This document shows positions 37,609 to 48,124 of a stretch of DNA of 64,000 nt, piece by piece. Each line of letters opens with the position of its first letter. Positions within the stretch are counted from its first letter, which is position 1. The notes beneath the pieces are model-generated. The model was not told the DNA's origin. It saw nothing but the letters and a program-made list of their open reading frames with translations, and did no database searches. Made by a program: the position numbers and the translations under genes. The DNA is from Tribonema minus (taxonomy: Eukaryota > Sar > Xanthophyceae > Tribonematales > Tribonemataceae), in contig JAFCMP010000517.1 of the NCBI GenBank assembly GCA_017506865.1, forward strand, positions 720,894 through 784,893. The letters are read 5' to 3'.

Positions 37609-38790
37609 TTACTCAGAGGGTGGGGGCGGCACCGGCGGCAGGCACCCGTTGGCGGGGTCCCGCAGGTACGCCCCCGCCGCGCCGGTCTTGAGGCGCTCCG
37701 CCCACTTTTCGTACGTCGCGTTCATGTTGTTGAGGGTGGTCTTGTAGGCCGGATTGGAGTCCCGCTCCAAATACTCGTTGGCGTTCACGGTCTGCCGCGC
37801 CTGGTCCACCTGGCTCCGGTCGGGGTTGGTGGTGATGAAGTCGGACAGCTTGTACCCCTTCCCGCTGAAAATGCCGTGGGCCATGCCATGTGCCATGACA
37901 TAGAGCGCGGTGTCAGGCCACATGACCCAGTCAGGCTGGCGCACAATGTCGCAGCCGAGGACGCGCTTGTAGGTGGCGTAGTTGAAAGTCCACGTGAGTT
38001 GCACATAGCCGCGGCCGTAGTACGGGTAGTATCTGATGCCGCTGTGGTACCAGTCCGTCTCTGCCCTGTCGGTGCGTTCGCGGGTGGGGACGAAGCTGCA
38101 CTCCTGCTTCAGGGTCGCCAGCATGTACGCAATCTGATCAAGCGTGTCCAGCCCCTGGCTGCGCGCCGCCTTGGAAATAGCGCACACAAAGGGGTACATG
38201 TCTGGGCTGTCCTCGTTTGCTTGGGAGCGCAGGCCCGTGACGCCGGCCTTGTCGGTCATCTGCACGGCCGGCAGACCGTGCCAGTTCGGGAGACCGACGG
38301 CTGCGCATGGGTTGGACATCGTCGCCGCTCCCAGGCAGCAGTAGGTGGGACCGCCGCAGAGGCCCAACTCGATGGTCTCTCCCGCGCCCGTGCACGCCTC
38401 CGCGGGCATGCACAAGCCTGAGCGCCTGTACGTGCTAGCGGACCCACCAAAACAGCGCGCCGTTGGTACGCGGTTCATGCAGCAGACCTCGCTGCCGTTG
38501 CAGACCGCTGCGGCGTCCTTGTCATCGGAGGTGTCATCGCCATAGTGCGGCCCGGACGTGCAGTTTGCCAAGTCCGTGCAGTCGTACGCGGTGCCGGAGA
38601 GGGAGCACTCCCCTGCGTTGCTGTCGGCGCATGTGGTGCCGTTGGGGTCGCAGTAGGCGATATCGCTGGGGCTGTCGAAGCCCAGAAAGCCCTTGTAGCC
38701 GCGGTAGGACACGAGAATGTAGTGGCGGCCATCGCTGACGCCGTTGCAGCAGCCAGGCACCGCCGCTGTGCCAATGTAATGGAATTCTTC
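37609..38790 (-). CDS. GH19 chitinase-like module downstream of an in-frame stop
   Basis: An open frame in the same phase as the NlpC/P60 exon and following its TAA (38791-38793). It has no ATG near its start, so it seems part of the upstream protein. The first ~200 residues are Cys-rich (CCNGVSDGR, CNGSEVCCM, GGPTYCCLG). The C-terminal ~200 match GH19/lysozyme-like enzymes: ATLKQECSFVPT with a likely catalytic Glu and YYGRGYVQLTWTFNYATY, the hallmark substrate-site segment. Likely substrate is chitin or peptidoglycan. The 3' end is a normal stop followed by C-rich sequence. It may be translated only if the TAA is an error, is read through or is bypassed by splicing. Confidence 0.65.
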   Translation of the reverse strand, partial: EEFHYIGTAAVPGCCNGVSDGRHYILVSYRGYKGFLGFDSPSDIAYCDPNGTTCADSNAGECSLSGTAYDCTDLANCTSGPHYGDDTSDDKDAAAVCNGSEVCCMNRVPTARCFGGSASTYRRSGLCMPAEACTGAGETIELGLCGGPTYCCLGAATMSNPCAAVGLPNWHGLPAVQMTDKAGVTGLRSQANEDSPDMYPFVCAISKAARSQGLDTLDQIAYMLATLKQECSFVPTRERTDRAETDWYHSGIRYYPYYGRGYVQLTWTFNYATYKRVLGCDIVRQPDWVMWPDTALYVMAHGMAHGIFSGKGYKLSDFITTNPDRSQVDQARQTVNANEYLERDSNPAYKTTLNNMNATYEKWAERLKTGAAGAYLRDPANGCLPPVPPPPSE

Positions 38791-41700
38791 TTAGTTCGAG
38801 ATCTTCATGGATGGGTCGCCGGAGCGCACATCCCACCGTGGCGAGGTGTTGCAGGGGCTGTCATAGATGTATAGGTCCGCGCGCGCCACCCTGCATTCGG
38901 CCGCTTGCTCAGGGATCGACGACGGCACGCTGCAGCCTGCCAGAAGCAGTGGGGCGGTGGGGCCGCATGCCGCGCACATGGAATCAGGGTTAGCTACCGC
39001 AGGCGCAAATGTGTAGCTGCAAGGCAGGCATTCCACAACTCTCAAGCAGATTTCCAAAACACTTACCGTTTGCCACACAAGTGCAGTTTGGCCTATCCAG
39101 TGTTTCGTTGTCGTTGCACATGGTACCCCCGATGAGAGCGTACAAATCTTCCACGCATGCTGCACATGCAACACCACGCAACAGCAGCGGGTCAGCGGCG
39201 GCGCGGTGTGGGTTAGCGGCAACTGCAGCTGCACGCGGCGGTGCGGAGCGCGATCATGTGTGCGATGTGTGGTGTGTGACCTACTTGAGCAGTCGCCGCC
39301 CAGCCAGGAATTCTTGCACACCCACACGCCGTCTGTGCATGTACCGCGCCCGCCGATGTCCTCCGGCACGCACTTTGTCATGGCGGCGGCGGTGCCATCT
39401 GGGTCCCAGCAGCGCAGCACGTGGTCCTGGAAGCCCTGCTGCTTTGTGCCTGCGGAGTACGTCTGCGGCGCAGTCGACAGGTCCATGGCGCGCATGCGGG
39501 CGTGGCAGCCCGTGCAGTTGGTGTCGAAAACAACGTCGCCCACGCCGTCCACCCAGCCCCAGTAGAACGCGACATGTGTGATCTCCGTCTTGGGGTTGGC
39601 GGTGTTGAGGTCGGTGGTCGTCCACTTGAACAGCAGATCGCCGCGCTGCCGCTCGCTGTACGGCAGCTTCTGGCAGTACTCGTTGGCGGAGTCGTAGATG
39701 CCCTGGGCGGTCGTGCGCGCGGCGGCAGGGCTGAAGTCGATGACTCCTGCGGTGCCCTGGTACACGCCGTAGTGGGCGAGCGACGAGCAGTCGAAGCCGT
39801 CTAGCAGGGCGCCGTCGCAGTTCTCGATGGCGCTCAGGCTGTGGGCGTGCTTGGTGCCACCGCCCCATGCGTAGCGCCAGCCGACCTCCATCATGGCCTG
39901 CTGCAGGAAAGCGTCCGCCAGCGACGGGTTGTTGTCGCAGTACGTCACCAGCGGAGTCTTGGCGCCATCGATGGTGTCGGCGACCTTGATCCAGCCGTCG
40001 CCATCGCCATAGTAGATCTTGGCCATGTCGTACGAACCGCATGACTGTTTGACGGCGGTCGCGCCGGACGGGTCGGCGGCGTCCAACACCACCGGCACAA
40101 AGGCGCCGTAGTACAGCACGTCGGCGATGGGCTGGCCGCTGCCACCGCACTCTGTCGACGCCGACGCCGTGCTGTAGTGCTGGTTGGCCGCGTCCAGGTT
40201 GCAGGCGCTCTTGTAGAGGGCGAGGGGGGGCTTGCCGCCGGCCTGCGACGCAATGACTCTCCTGCAGTTCTTGGGGGTGGAGGTAGCTGCAGTGCGCGTC
40301 GCAAGTGCAGGTGGACGGACGTTTTTGTTGGTGGTGGCGGCGTCAGCGCTGCACGGCAGCTTCGGGGGTAGAGCCTGTGCAAAAAGTGCGCTCAAGCATT
40401 GTATTACCTAATAAACTTACATTTCACGGCGCAGTTCGCCAACAGCTCGCGGTCAGACCCGCCAACGGGGCACGCAGCAGGGCCGGCGAACGAGCACACC
40501 TTGTTCGCCACCTGTGTTGGTTGCGCCACCACGACAACGCACACACACAGCACATCACCGTGTCAGGCAGCATGCACGGCTGACATTATCTACACGAGGC
40601 ACGCGGCAGCGGCGGCAAGGATCACGAAAGGGGGCCACATGCAAGCAATCGCTCACCAGCCTTGCAGTCTCCGCGGTGGCTGTCACAGTAAACTGAGTGG
40701 CGGAGATGGTGCTGCCGGCGCCGCCGCTGGAGAGGGTGTCCATGTATGCAATGTCTGCACCTGCCACGCCTACCGTCACGATGCTGATGCCAGCAGCCTT
40801 GGCTCGGCTGGCTGCTGCCGTTGTAGCGGAGCGACTGTTGGGCTGGCCGTCCGTCAGCAGCACAATCACTCGGCTTTTAGTGGAGCCGCTAGCCTGTCCG
40901 GTGGCAGCATTGACGCAGCAGCACAGCAGCGCGACAGTGAGAAACATGCTCTGTGCCAGGGAGGCGGCTCTTAAGTGCGCTTGCACCACCCATATGTATT
41001 GCACTGCTCGCGTGTGCTGTGGGCCAGCGTTGTGCACCTCACCTCCGCATTCAAGCTCGCGACACAACCGTTAATTGCGCTATCCATGGCTGTCCCTCCG
41101 AAATAGGTGCGGTCCTGCGCGTCCAGGGCGGGCCCCACAGTGGCCAGGTCACCCGCCGCCGCCACCGCCAGCTTATCGTAGGAGTCTGAGAACATGGACG
41201 CAATGATTTTGCCAACGGCGAACCCGTTCATGGAGCTCAGCGCCACCGCCTTCTCCACGCTCCACGCCTGCAAGACTCCCTGTATAGAACCGGAGTGATC
41301 CAGCAGGTAGCAGACGTCCACCACGCACGACGCGCTCGGTGTCACAATGGCGGTGGCCGTTGTCCACGTACCACTGGCAACCGCGTTTTGGACCGCCACC
41401 GTGCCACCTGCGAGTGCGCGCCAGAGTGTATAAATGTCGGGCAGTACCGAAGAGACCTCATGTCAGCTGCGTGCTACATAAGCGTGTGACAACCACACAT
41501 GTAGCAACAAAGCACCCCTACATGAACGCTAACTCTGGCAGCACTCACCCGTTGGCCCAAACAAGCCGACCCCTCCTAGCTGCGCTCCGAAGCGTGAGAG
41601 GTAGCCCGAGTTGGCATCCGTTGCAAGGGCGAGATCTGCCAACGTTATAGCGCCAGCCGGCGCAAAAGTGATGAGGAAGTCCACGAACCAGTCGATCGCG

Positions 41701-43100
41701 CCCAACCGCCTACCCGTAACAGCACCATCCTCAGACAGAAGATCGAGCGATACGTTGTCAATTGTGTAGGGCGACCTGAACAGCAGCGCCGATATCGCTG
41801 CGTACAGCACACGCCGGACCATTCCTCCCGTGAACGGATCCAAGGTGTTTTGAGTGCTGGTGATGCGAAAGACCAGGCTCAAGCCATTTGCCACTGGGAG
41901 GAGGGGGAGAGTTTGTGCAGCCAGGCATGCAAAGCCGTCAGCCGTCCGTCAGATGTGAAGGCGCGGCATAACCCCAGCGCTGCACGTCAAGCGACGTCAG
42001 TTTGCTGTGACGGTCATGCGCAATACATGAGCAGGACAGTCGCCGCGCGACGATCGCTATCACTCACCGCAATCACTGTGGTCTTGGGTCGGCTTGGAGC
42101 CCAGCGGACACGATTGACAGGCCGACTGACCGGCCAAGGAGAAGAGGTTATCGTGCTGACAGGTGGTGCAGCCCTGGCTTGTCAGGAGAAGGGAGCCTGC
42201 GTAACCTGCCTTGCACTGCGTGCACACGTTGTTCGGGCCGCCGCCGTAACCATCATTGCAAACCACGTGCATTGTCCCCTTTTTGAGCACATAGTATCTG
42301 TACTGTGTCGGTACAGGTATCGCAATGGTGGTCTTGCCCGATGAGGATGTCAGGGTGAGGGTGGGTTTGCCTGAGTTGGAGCCATAAAATCTGACCTGTC
42401 AGTGAGCCACGTGTACAGTGGAAGCATGGCAGCAGAACTGGCGTTAGCACAACTTGACAATGTGGCACTGCCTCTGACGCGAGAAGAAGGCGGCGCTCGC
42501 GTATGCATACTGGCCGCTGCCAGGCAGCCGTGGCGCACCTAGGACGTGCCAAAGTGAACCATGGCGTCCGCGCTGAAGCTCAGCGCATAGTTGAGGTCGT
42601 TGTTGGACGGCAGAGGCAGCGGCTGGAGGTAGCCGCCAGCATCACTAATTGGAACGCGCGCAATCAGAGGTGCCGTCACATTGAACTTGGTGTCCAGCGT
42701 GCCCGTGCTGGTCGTTGCCACGCCGGCGGTCAGTGGTGCCTTCACCAGGGAGAGGGGGATGGGGCCATTGTTGTTCTTTGACACCTGCGCCAGCCACACG
42801 ATGATACAACACACGTTTGTGTACACAGTCTTTTGTGACACAGCCTTGTCGGCAATTTACATACAGCCACAAGATCTCGAGCCATGCACGCATCGGAGGC
42901 GGTCGTCGCGCTCAGGCTGCTGCCGCACTCACCGAGTTCCACTTCCGGGCGGTGAACTTGTATCCCTTGCCCTTGTAGAAAACAATGCCCTTGCCGGCGG
43001 GGTTGGCCAGCAGCGTGAAGTTGTCACTTATGAAAGCGACAGAGGGGTTGCCCAGCGTCGAATTCCAGATGTTGCTCACAGCGGCCAAAGAGCGGTGCTG
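38791..43100 (-). CDS. Multi-exon secreted-type protein: Cys-rich, VWA and NlpC/P60 domains
   Basis: Exons seen with GT-AG borders, 5' to 3': about 43100-42934, 42794-42541, 42402-42069, 41897-41550, 41413-41043, 40909-40655, 40538-40423, 40394-39290, 39165-39064 and 39025-38791. Exon 42402-42069 has a Cys-rich GCC2/TNFR-like module (CTQCKAGYAG, CTTCQHDNLFSLAGQSACQSC). Exons 41413-40655 hold a von Willebrand A domain with MIDAS residues (LDHSGS, FGGTA, LLTDGQPN). Exon 40394-39290 holds NlpC/P60 (YAWGGGT, GFDCSSLAHYGVYQ with the Cys, ITHVAFYWG with the His), a peptidoglycan-cutting cysteine peptidase. The first exon(s) were not found. The exon at 42794-42541 ends ambiguously (in-frame TAG before a donor). 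Host gene; a role against bacterial walls is inference. Confidence 0.65.
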
Positions 43101-44289
43101 CCGGCAGCAGGTGGGCAGCAACAACAGCAAGAGTCAGGGTTGTGGTGGGTGCATGGACAATAATGTAGCAGGGATGCATGCACACGTACAAGCATAATTC
43201 ATGGCAGAGCGCTGTGTGGGCTCACTGCGGGATAATGAATGTTATCGGCTCTCTACCTCAACTCCGAGGTCGGAGCCTCGCAGGTAGTGGTGGTGTTCAA
43301 CTTGGTTGTGGTTGCAGCGGCTGCCGTAGGCGCCTGCGCGGCAGCAGAGGGAAAGCGGCGGGGAGTACAGGTGGGGCGCGCGTGGGGGTAGCCAGCCTGA
43401 GGGCGGGGATGTGATCGCCCCGGACACTGAGGGTTGACCTCGCTCTGGATACGCCCCAGCCCACGACACTGGGTGGCTCCGTCTACTCAGGCTCCACCGA
43501 ACAAGCATGTGTGGGCAAAGCGATGTGCAGCAGGTGGCGCCCATGATCCCGTTCACCTTGGAGGGCTGTTGAAAGGAGCAGCGCCAGCAGCAGTGAGGCG
43601 GTTACCGTACCCGTAGCTCTGCTAACGGCCCTCCACCAGGGGGAGGCGGGGGCCACCATGACTGAGGCCCTTGGGTGTGGTTGTCCGTGTCAATTTACCA
43701 GATGGGGTGCAGTTGGTGCGCGCGTGTCGCGAAGCGCCTTGCGGATGGAAACACGGTCACCCAAATCCCGTGGGCAAATCCCGTGGGTTGCCGCGGGGCT
43801 GTGGCAATTTGCAGGCTGGATTGAACCTGGTAAGGAGGTCCGCTCAGGCGCGAGATAGCGGCAGCTGCCAGCGCTGCCACCCTTCCGGCTAACCCGCAGT
43901 GCTACTCACGCGTGGTGCTGGGGTAAGCAGCAGAAGTGGTTCGGCAGCGGTGGGTCAATAGCAAGGTGATCAAGCGCCATATCCCCCATAGATTTAATTC
44001 CGTCGATTGAAGTTGAAGGCGGACCGGCGTGGTCAGTGATCGCCCGCCTTTTGCTTGGCCAGGCACCATGCCGGCTTGCGGAGGCCTAGCACTCCTGCTG
44101 CAGATGCCAGTGCCTCACTTACCCGGTCCGACAGTGTTAGCGCTTGCGACACAGAATGATTTTTGTGTTAGACTTGGCAATTGCCCAATAGGTTCAACGA
44201 GACCCTTGAAATTGGAGCGCAGAGCAACACGAGTCGTACGCCTCACCTCCTGATACAACCAGCGACAGAAACTTTGGGGTGTGCCCCCC
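43101..44289. other. No gene identified
   Basis: Should contain the first exon(s) of the VWA/NlpC gene, but I cannot place them. Around 43,640-44,080 the sequence looks like old transposon or non-coding repeat material with no intact frame. Confidence 0.3.
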
Positions 44290-44620
44290 CCCCCCGCCGT
44301 CGCACCCTGAGTACCCTTATTATTCTGCTAGTGCTGCAGCTGCCATTGCTACTAATGCTGCCTCTGAGCATTACAACAATGCCCTAGTGCCGACTACCGT
44401 GACTGCTGCTGTGCTGCACCTCGCAACTCCCCAACCGTATCACACCATACGCATTAGTACTTGCACAGAAAGTACAACACTTGCCCTCCTCCTGCCACCT
44501 ACACTTACAGTTACTCGGCCACTTACACTTACGCTGCCCCTTATGCCGCCACTTACCCGTACGCTGCCACTTATGCTGACATTGGCACAGGCATCTACAC
44601 TGACACATACAGTTTGGTGA
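44290..44620 (+). repeat. Low-complexity Thr/Tyr/Ala-coding tract
   Basis: After a 14-C run (44,284 on) the DNA has degenerate ACTTACACTTACGCTGCC-type repeats (44,500-44,590). Frames through it encode Tyr/Thr/Ala or Leu/Pro/Thr repeats. No stable gene can be assigned; the AT-rich sequence that follows (44,640-45,100) is empty. Confidence 0.6.
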
Positions 44621-45105
44621 AAAATAATGTTGCAATGCGGAGGAGACACATCATATTCACATATCTACAACAGTTCAACAATGACCCACCTCCTGTTTGT
44701 CGTTTCCTCAATGTGCCATCCTACATTAAATGACACGTTGAATATGAGCTGGCCATTTTCAAATATGAGCATATTTGCGGGCCAGGGGGCGTTATGGGGC
44801 AACTTTAGCTATTCAAGAAAGTAGTGGACCAGTGAGAAATGTGACCAACATGAATTTTCATGTTGACATGTTAACATGACTTAGAGCAGGGCTCACTAGG
44901 GCATTTTAAACCTACATAAATATGAGTTCAATTGTAATTATATCGCTCACTTTGACATTTTGTTGCAAATTCAAGGCAGTTTATGGCAATTTGCACTTCA
45001 AAAGTTGAACAAGTGTGGGTAGAACATGGTGTGTTGCATTTATTCATCGTCATGACAATTCATGCCGTACTTTTCCTTGACGTGCATTTGTGCGAACATA
45101 AACTT

Positions 45106-45519
45106 CTATTTCGACCAGAAACACCCCTCTCGTGTCATCAATTCGTCATGAGTCAAACGTTCCCCCGTAGTCTCGTTGACTAGCATGGCACGTTTGTCAC
45201 CAACATTGAACTCATGGCACACTAGGCATGTGTTCTCATCGCTATAATCTCCAGCGGGATTGATCCTCTCGAGTGACATCAGCCAATCGCCTTTCTTGGT
45301 GCGCATAGGTACACCGGAGTACAAACACATCCCCTGCTGCACCAAATACTTCTTCAGTATCTGTTGAAATGTGATGGTCACTCTGCAGGTTCGGCCCTTT
45401 TCAGTTTGTGCTTTGCCGGTGCCTTTGGCAAGGCACACCAGCACTGTAGCCCAGCCTCGCAATGTTTCGGTGTACTCCCGATTTGACCTGTTTACGCACT
45501 CCTTGCAGCCGCTTTTCAC
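45106..45519 (-). CDS. HNH-like endonuclease, C-terminal half (frameshifted)
   Basis: A ~137-residue frame without the beginning of its zinc site: it starts with SGCKEC, the second half of a C-x2-C pair whose first half (CNRC) lies at the end of the preceding frame. It then repeats the same module order as the upstream half: a coiled linker, MCLYSGVPM, then LERINPAGDYSDENTCLVCHEFN, an HNH-type beta-beta-alpha core with Asn and a further zinc pair. One indel at about 45,525-45,540 separates the two halves. Together they form a protein with two zinc-knuckle plus HNH-like modules. Confidence 0.55.
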   Translation of the reverse strand: MKSGCKECVNRSNREYTETLRGWATVLVCLAKGTGKAQTEKGRTCRVTITFQQILKKYLVQQGMCLYSGVPMRTKKGDWLMSLERINPAGDYSDENTCLVCHEFNVGDKRAMLVNETTGERLTHDELMTREGCFWSK

Positions 45520-45523
45520 ATTT

Positions 45524-46249
45524 TTATAGAAGATAGAAGCATCGTGGATGTTTGAAGTCGTTGCACCTGTTGCACTTCACTTCCTGGACGCGTCCTACAG
45601 TACGCCATTCGATCTTCGGATGCGTGGCGGTTGTGCGGCGTGGTGGCTTTAACAGTGCTTTCTGGTACTCCTCCTCCACAGCCGCCGCATTTGCCTCATG
45701 TTGGGTCAAGAACGCATATTGAATCTTTGCGGGTGTCCACTGGCACGATCCGTTGAACTCCAAAGCCACCAGGCGCACGTTGTGCCGTGTATAGTCTCTG
45801 GTTGTGTCGATCCGGTCCGGTGACTCCTGCCAGTTGCTGTGCATCTTGCGCACAACTGGTATGCCGCTAAGTTCACACCTACCTCCTTGCTGCCCACGCA
45901 GAGCCTCTACATCCTCTGTTGTGAAGGAAAAGCTCCCCATTTCTCGTCTTTTCAATCTTCTCGCTCTGCTGTTTGCTGCTGCGTCGCTGACCATCTTGAT
46001 CACGTACACCTTATCGCTGTTGAAGTACTTGTGACCGTACTCTTTTGCACATGGTTCGCAGTACGCCTGCAAGCCAGACTTGTTTGTGGGGTGTGACGTG
46101 TAGCAGCTCACATCCTTTATGACTTTGCAACGTTTGCACTGTTGCGAGGTTACAGCGTCCAGATCTCGACAGTCGCTCTTGCGCTTGAACATGATGGTGC
46201 AAGAGAGCTTTGGGAAGAGAGGAGTGAATGGCAGTGAGGATGAGGACAT
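45524..46249 (-). CDS. Zinc-knuckle HNH-like endonuclease, N-terminal half
   Basis: ATG at 46249 (upstream codons only read through the GAATCC array). CKRCKVIKDV...CEPC forms a four-Cys zinc site (about residues 28-58). It is followed by helical linker residues and then RCELSGIPV and SPDRIDTTRDYTRHNVRLVALEFN, the HNH-like core in which D-R-I-D and H-N carry the metal-site residues. The C-terminal CNRCNDFKHPRCF starts the second zinc site, continued in the next frame. Homing-type HNH proteins with this zinc-plus-HNH design are common in giant viruses. Confidence 0.6.
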   Translation of the reverse strand: MSSSSLPFTPLFPKLSCTIMFKRKSDCRDLDAVTSQQCKRCKVIKDVSCYTSHPTNKSGLQAYCEPCAKEYGHKYFNSDKVYVIKMVSDAAANSRARRLKRREMGSFSFTTEDVEALRGQQGGRCELSGIPVVRKMHSNWQESPDRIDTTRDYTRHNVRLVALEFNGSCQWTPAKIQYAFLTQHEANAAAVEEEYQKALLKPPRRTTATHPKIEWRTVGRVQEVKCNRCNDFKHPRCFYLL

Positions 46250-46267
46250 GCATTTTTTATTGGCACT

Positions 46268-46337
46268 GCTCCGAATCCCTGAATCCCCGAATCCTTGAAT
46301 CCCTGAATCCTTGAATCCTTGAATCCCTGAATCCCTT
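46268..46337. repeat. GAATCCCY array upstream of HNH gene
   Basis: Eight to nine units of GAATCCCT, GAATCCTT or GAATCCCC ending about 20 bp before the minus-strand ATG at 46249. Confidence 0.9.
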
Positions 46338-46730
46338 GACAAATATTTTTGCCGAATCGCCTATCTGGCCTTGAATCTACTATGGCCTGGCGGTAGGTTT
46401 TGCTGTAAGAGCCTGTTTATTTCCGGTGTAAATACAGAATGGGAGAGTGACAGGTGTTGGGCGCCGGCCACGTGTGTGGGGTCCTATGCAGTTCCGAAAT
46501 GTATCTGTGCTGACTTGCATGCTTGCTGCGTAACGTCAATGTGAGTGTCAGGCGACCAAGGACTGCATGTTGCACATTTTCCCACCCCAGCGTAGCACTT
46601 GTTCTCCTGATCAGACTTCAGCAGCTCACCCCACTGATGGTGATGCACACATGTGCTGCACTGGTTCCAGGAAAATGCTCAGCATGCATACAATTGACAT
46701 AATTATCAACACCACAAAACACAGGCAAGC

Positions 46731-47060
46731 ATGGAATTGGCAAAATGCAGCATTTGCTTTGATATTGTAAGAGCACCAGTTATATTGACTTGTGGCCACG
46801 CATATCATGACGCAATGACGCATGACGCATGCATCATCGAGTGGCTCATAGAGCAGTGGGGACGAGGTCAGTGCCCTGTCTGCCGCGCACACATCTCCTT
46901 CATAGCACCAGATGCCGCCGAGGTATCTGTACCTCCACCTCTCAAACTTTCGAGCTATGCTTTGCGCGACGATGCGGACGCTGTGCATATTCTGCTCAGA
47001 GGGGGGCATCTAGGAGACGGGGCTCCATCTCATCAACCATGCGGCGGCGCTTGTTGGTGA
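46731..47060 (+). CDS. RING-finger protein, copy 1 (109 aa, insertion in the RING)
   Basis: ATG at 46731. Residues 6-55 form a RING of C3H2C3-like type: C-S-I-C, then C-G-H-x2-H, a Cys after a spacer, then C-P-V-C. Compared with copy 2 it has a 12 bp insertion (GCAATGACGCAT-type tandem duplication) placing four extra residues between the His pair and the next Cys, which may disturb zinc binding. The C-terminus overlaps the end of the convergent nuclease frame by 65 bp. RING proteins act as ubiquitin ligases; the small size suggests a partner-dependent or regulatory one. Confidence 0.7.
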   Translation: MELAKCSICFDIVRAPVILTCGHAYHDAMTHDACIIEWLIEQWGRGQCPVCRAHISFIAPDAAEVSVPPPLKLSSYALRDDADAVHILLRGGHLGDGAPSHQPCGGACW

Positions 47061-47877
47061 TGTCGGTGCACGTGGTGAATTCCACAGACGCATCACCGAT
47101 TGCTGCGATCAGCTTGGCTTCGTTCTTCTTCAGCTCAAGCTTTTCCTTGTCTATAGTCCCGAGCCTAGCGCGTACGCTGATGAGCTGCATTGCCAGGTTG
47201 TCCTTAGCGCGCAGCAGTTGGGCCACGTGCGTTGCGTCGTCGCTGGCCCGGCTTCGTATGCCGAACGCTACCGTGGAGATGACCATGGGCAGCAGACGGC
47301 ACAACTCGTCGATGTCGCCCTTGAACCATATTATAGACCGGGTGGGGGTGACCGACTCGATCTGAGGCTTCATTTGCAGTTTGCGGTTCGTCCCCACGCC
47401 TTCGCGTCGGCAGAAAACGAACACCGCCTCGCTGCCCTGCCACGCTCGCACATCGTCCTCAAACTTGGTAAAGTCCTCAACGGTGAGGGCCGTTTTGTCT
47501 TTCATCTCGATCACGCAGCTATTATTCTCGCGGTCACGGACCAGAACGTCACCACCCACCTTGCCCCGTGAATCCTTCTCTGTGATGTGGTACACCTCAG
47601 CAAATGCAGACGTAGAGCGTAGCATGTCGACAAGCGTGGCCTCCGCGTGTCGGCCTTTGCTGGAAAGCTTGGACTCCACCTTGCTGATGTTCTCGCGCTG
47701 CTGCATGCTCGCAGACAGTTGCTGCACTGATGATGTTACATCCCTCATGCTGCTCGCCATCGTCTCTTGCATGAGTGAGAGAGCCGTGTCTCTCATCGCT
47801 ACGCGGTGAGCTTCATGGCCGAGCAGAAGCTTGGTGAGCACGGTGGCAGGTTCAGGTGCGTAGAGCTCATTCCACAC
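46996..47877 (-). CDS. PD-(D/E)XK-like nuclease with coiled coils, copy 1
   Basis: The frame is intact over 293 codons, but the ancestral ATG is gone: relative to copy 2 (ATG at 62,751) a 9 bp deletion removed the first ATG and a substitution turned the next one into CTG. The first remaining ATG is at 47,796, after 27 residues. N-terminal helices (VQQLSASMQQRENISKVESKL) lead into EVYHI...GGDVLVRD...CVIEMKDK, the D-x(n)-E-x-K pattern of Mrr/RecB-type nucleases, then a helical region and a coiled coil (DKEKLELKKNEAKLIAAI). Likely DNA-cleaving or DNA-repair-like activity; partner unknown. Confidence 0.65.
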   Translation of the reverse strand: MWNELYAPEPATVLTKLLLGHEAHRVAMRDTALSLMQETMASSMRDVTSSVQQLSASMQQRENISKVESKLSSKGRHAEATLVDMLRSTSAFAEVYHITEKDSRGKVGGDVLVRDRENNSCVIEMKDKTALTVEDFTKFEDDVRAWQGSEAVFVFCRREGVGTNRKLQMKPQIESVTPTRSIIWFKGDIDELCRLLPMVISTVAFGIRSRASDDATHVAQLLRAKDNLAMQLISVRARLGTIDKEKLELKKNEAKLIAAIGDASVEFTTCTDITNKRRRMVDEMEPRLLDAPL

Positions 47878-47964
47878 GCCGAGGGCATTGGCAGGCAGGT
47901 CGATGCTCGTGTTGCTCAGAGTGACTGACTCACACTCACGGCGCAGTCATATATCATGAATATC

Positions 47965-48042
47965 CAACCCGAATCACCGAATCATTAGTCTGAATCATAA
48001 AACGCTGCTCCGAATCCCTGAATCCTTGAATCCTTGAACCCC
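47965..48042. repeat. GAATC(C/A)CY repeats between divergent genes
   Basis: CCGAATCACCGAATCATT at 47,970 and CCGAATCCCTGAATCCTT at 48,010, in the gap between the minus-strand nuclease and the plus-strand gene starting at 48,125. More degenerate than at 14.0 kb. Confidence 0.75.
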
Positions 48043-48124
48043 TGAAAACTTGAAGTAATCCCATTCTCAAACTGACAATGTTTGCCTCATCTCACGATCA
48101 CTCCCACCCCAAGTACTGCCGAAG

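Larger units (their letters stand above)
46545..47960. repeat. Duplicated RING/nuclease segment, copy 1
   Basis: About 1.4 kb recurring in the same orientation at 61,396-62,810. Both carry a plus-strand RING gene converging on a minus-strand nuclease gene. Coding identity is above 95 percent by eye; the 5' flank of the RING gene is more diverged. Confidence 0.9.

Noticed and set aside
42541-42600. Stop codon ending the exon at 42,541 as the end of a separate gene
   Set aside because: The next open exon (42,402-42,069) and the shared exon style suggest continuation; a nearby donor could precede the stop. Not resolved, so no separate gene called.
46269-46342. N-terminal DSGIQGF repeats of the HNH protein
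   Set aside because: They are the GAATCC array translated; the frame has a proper ATG downstream at 46249.
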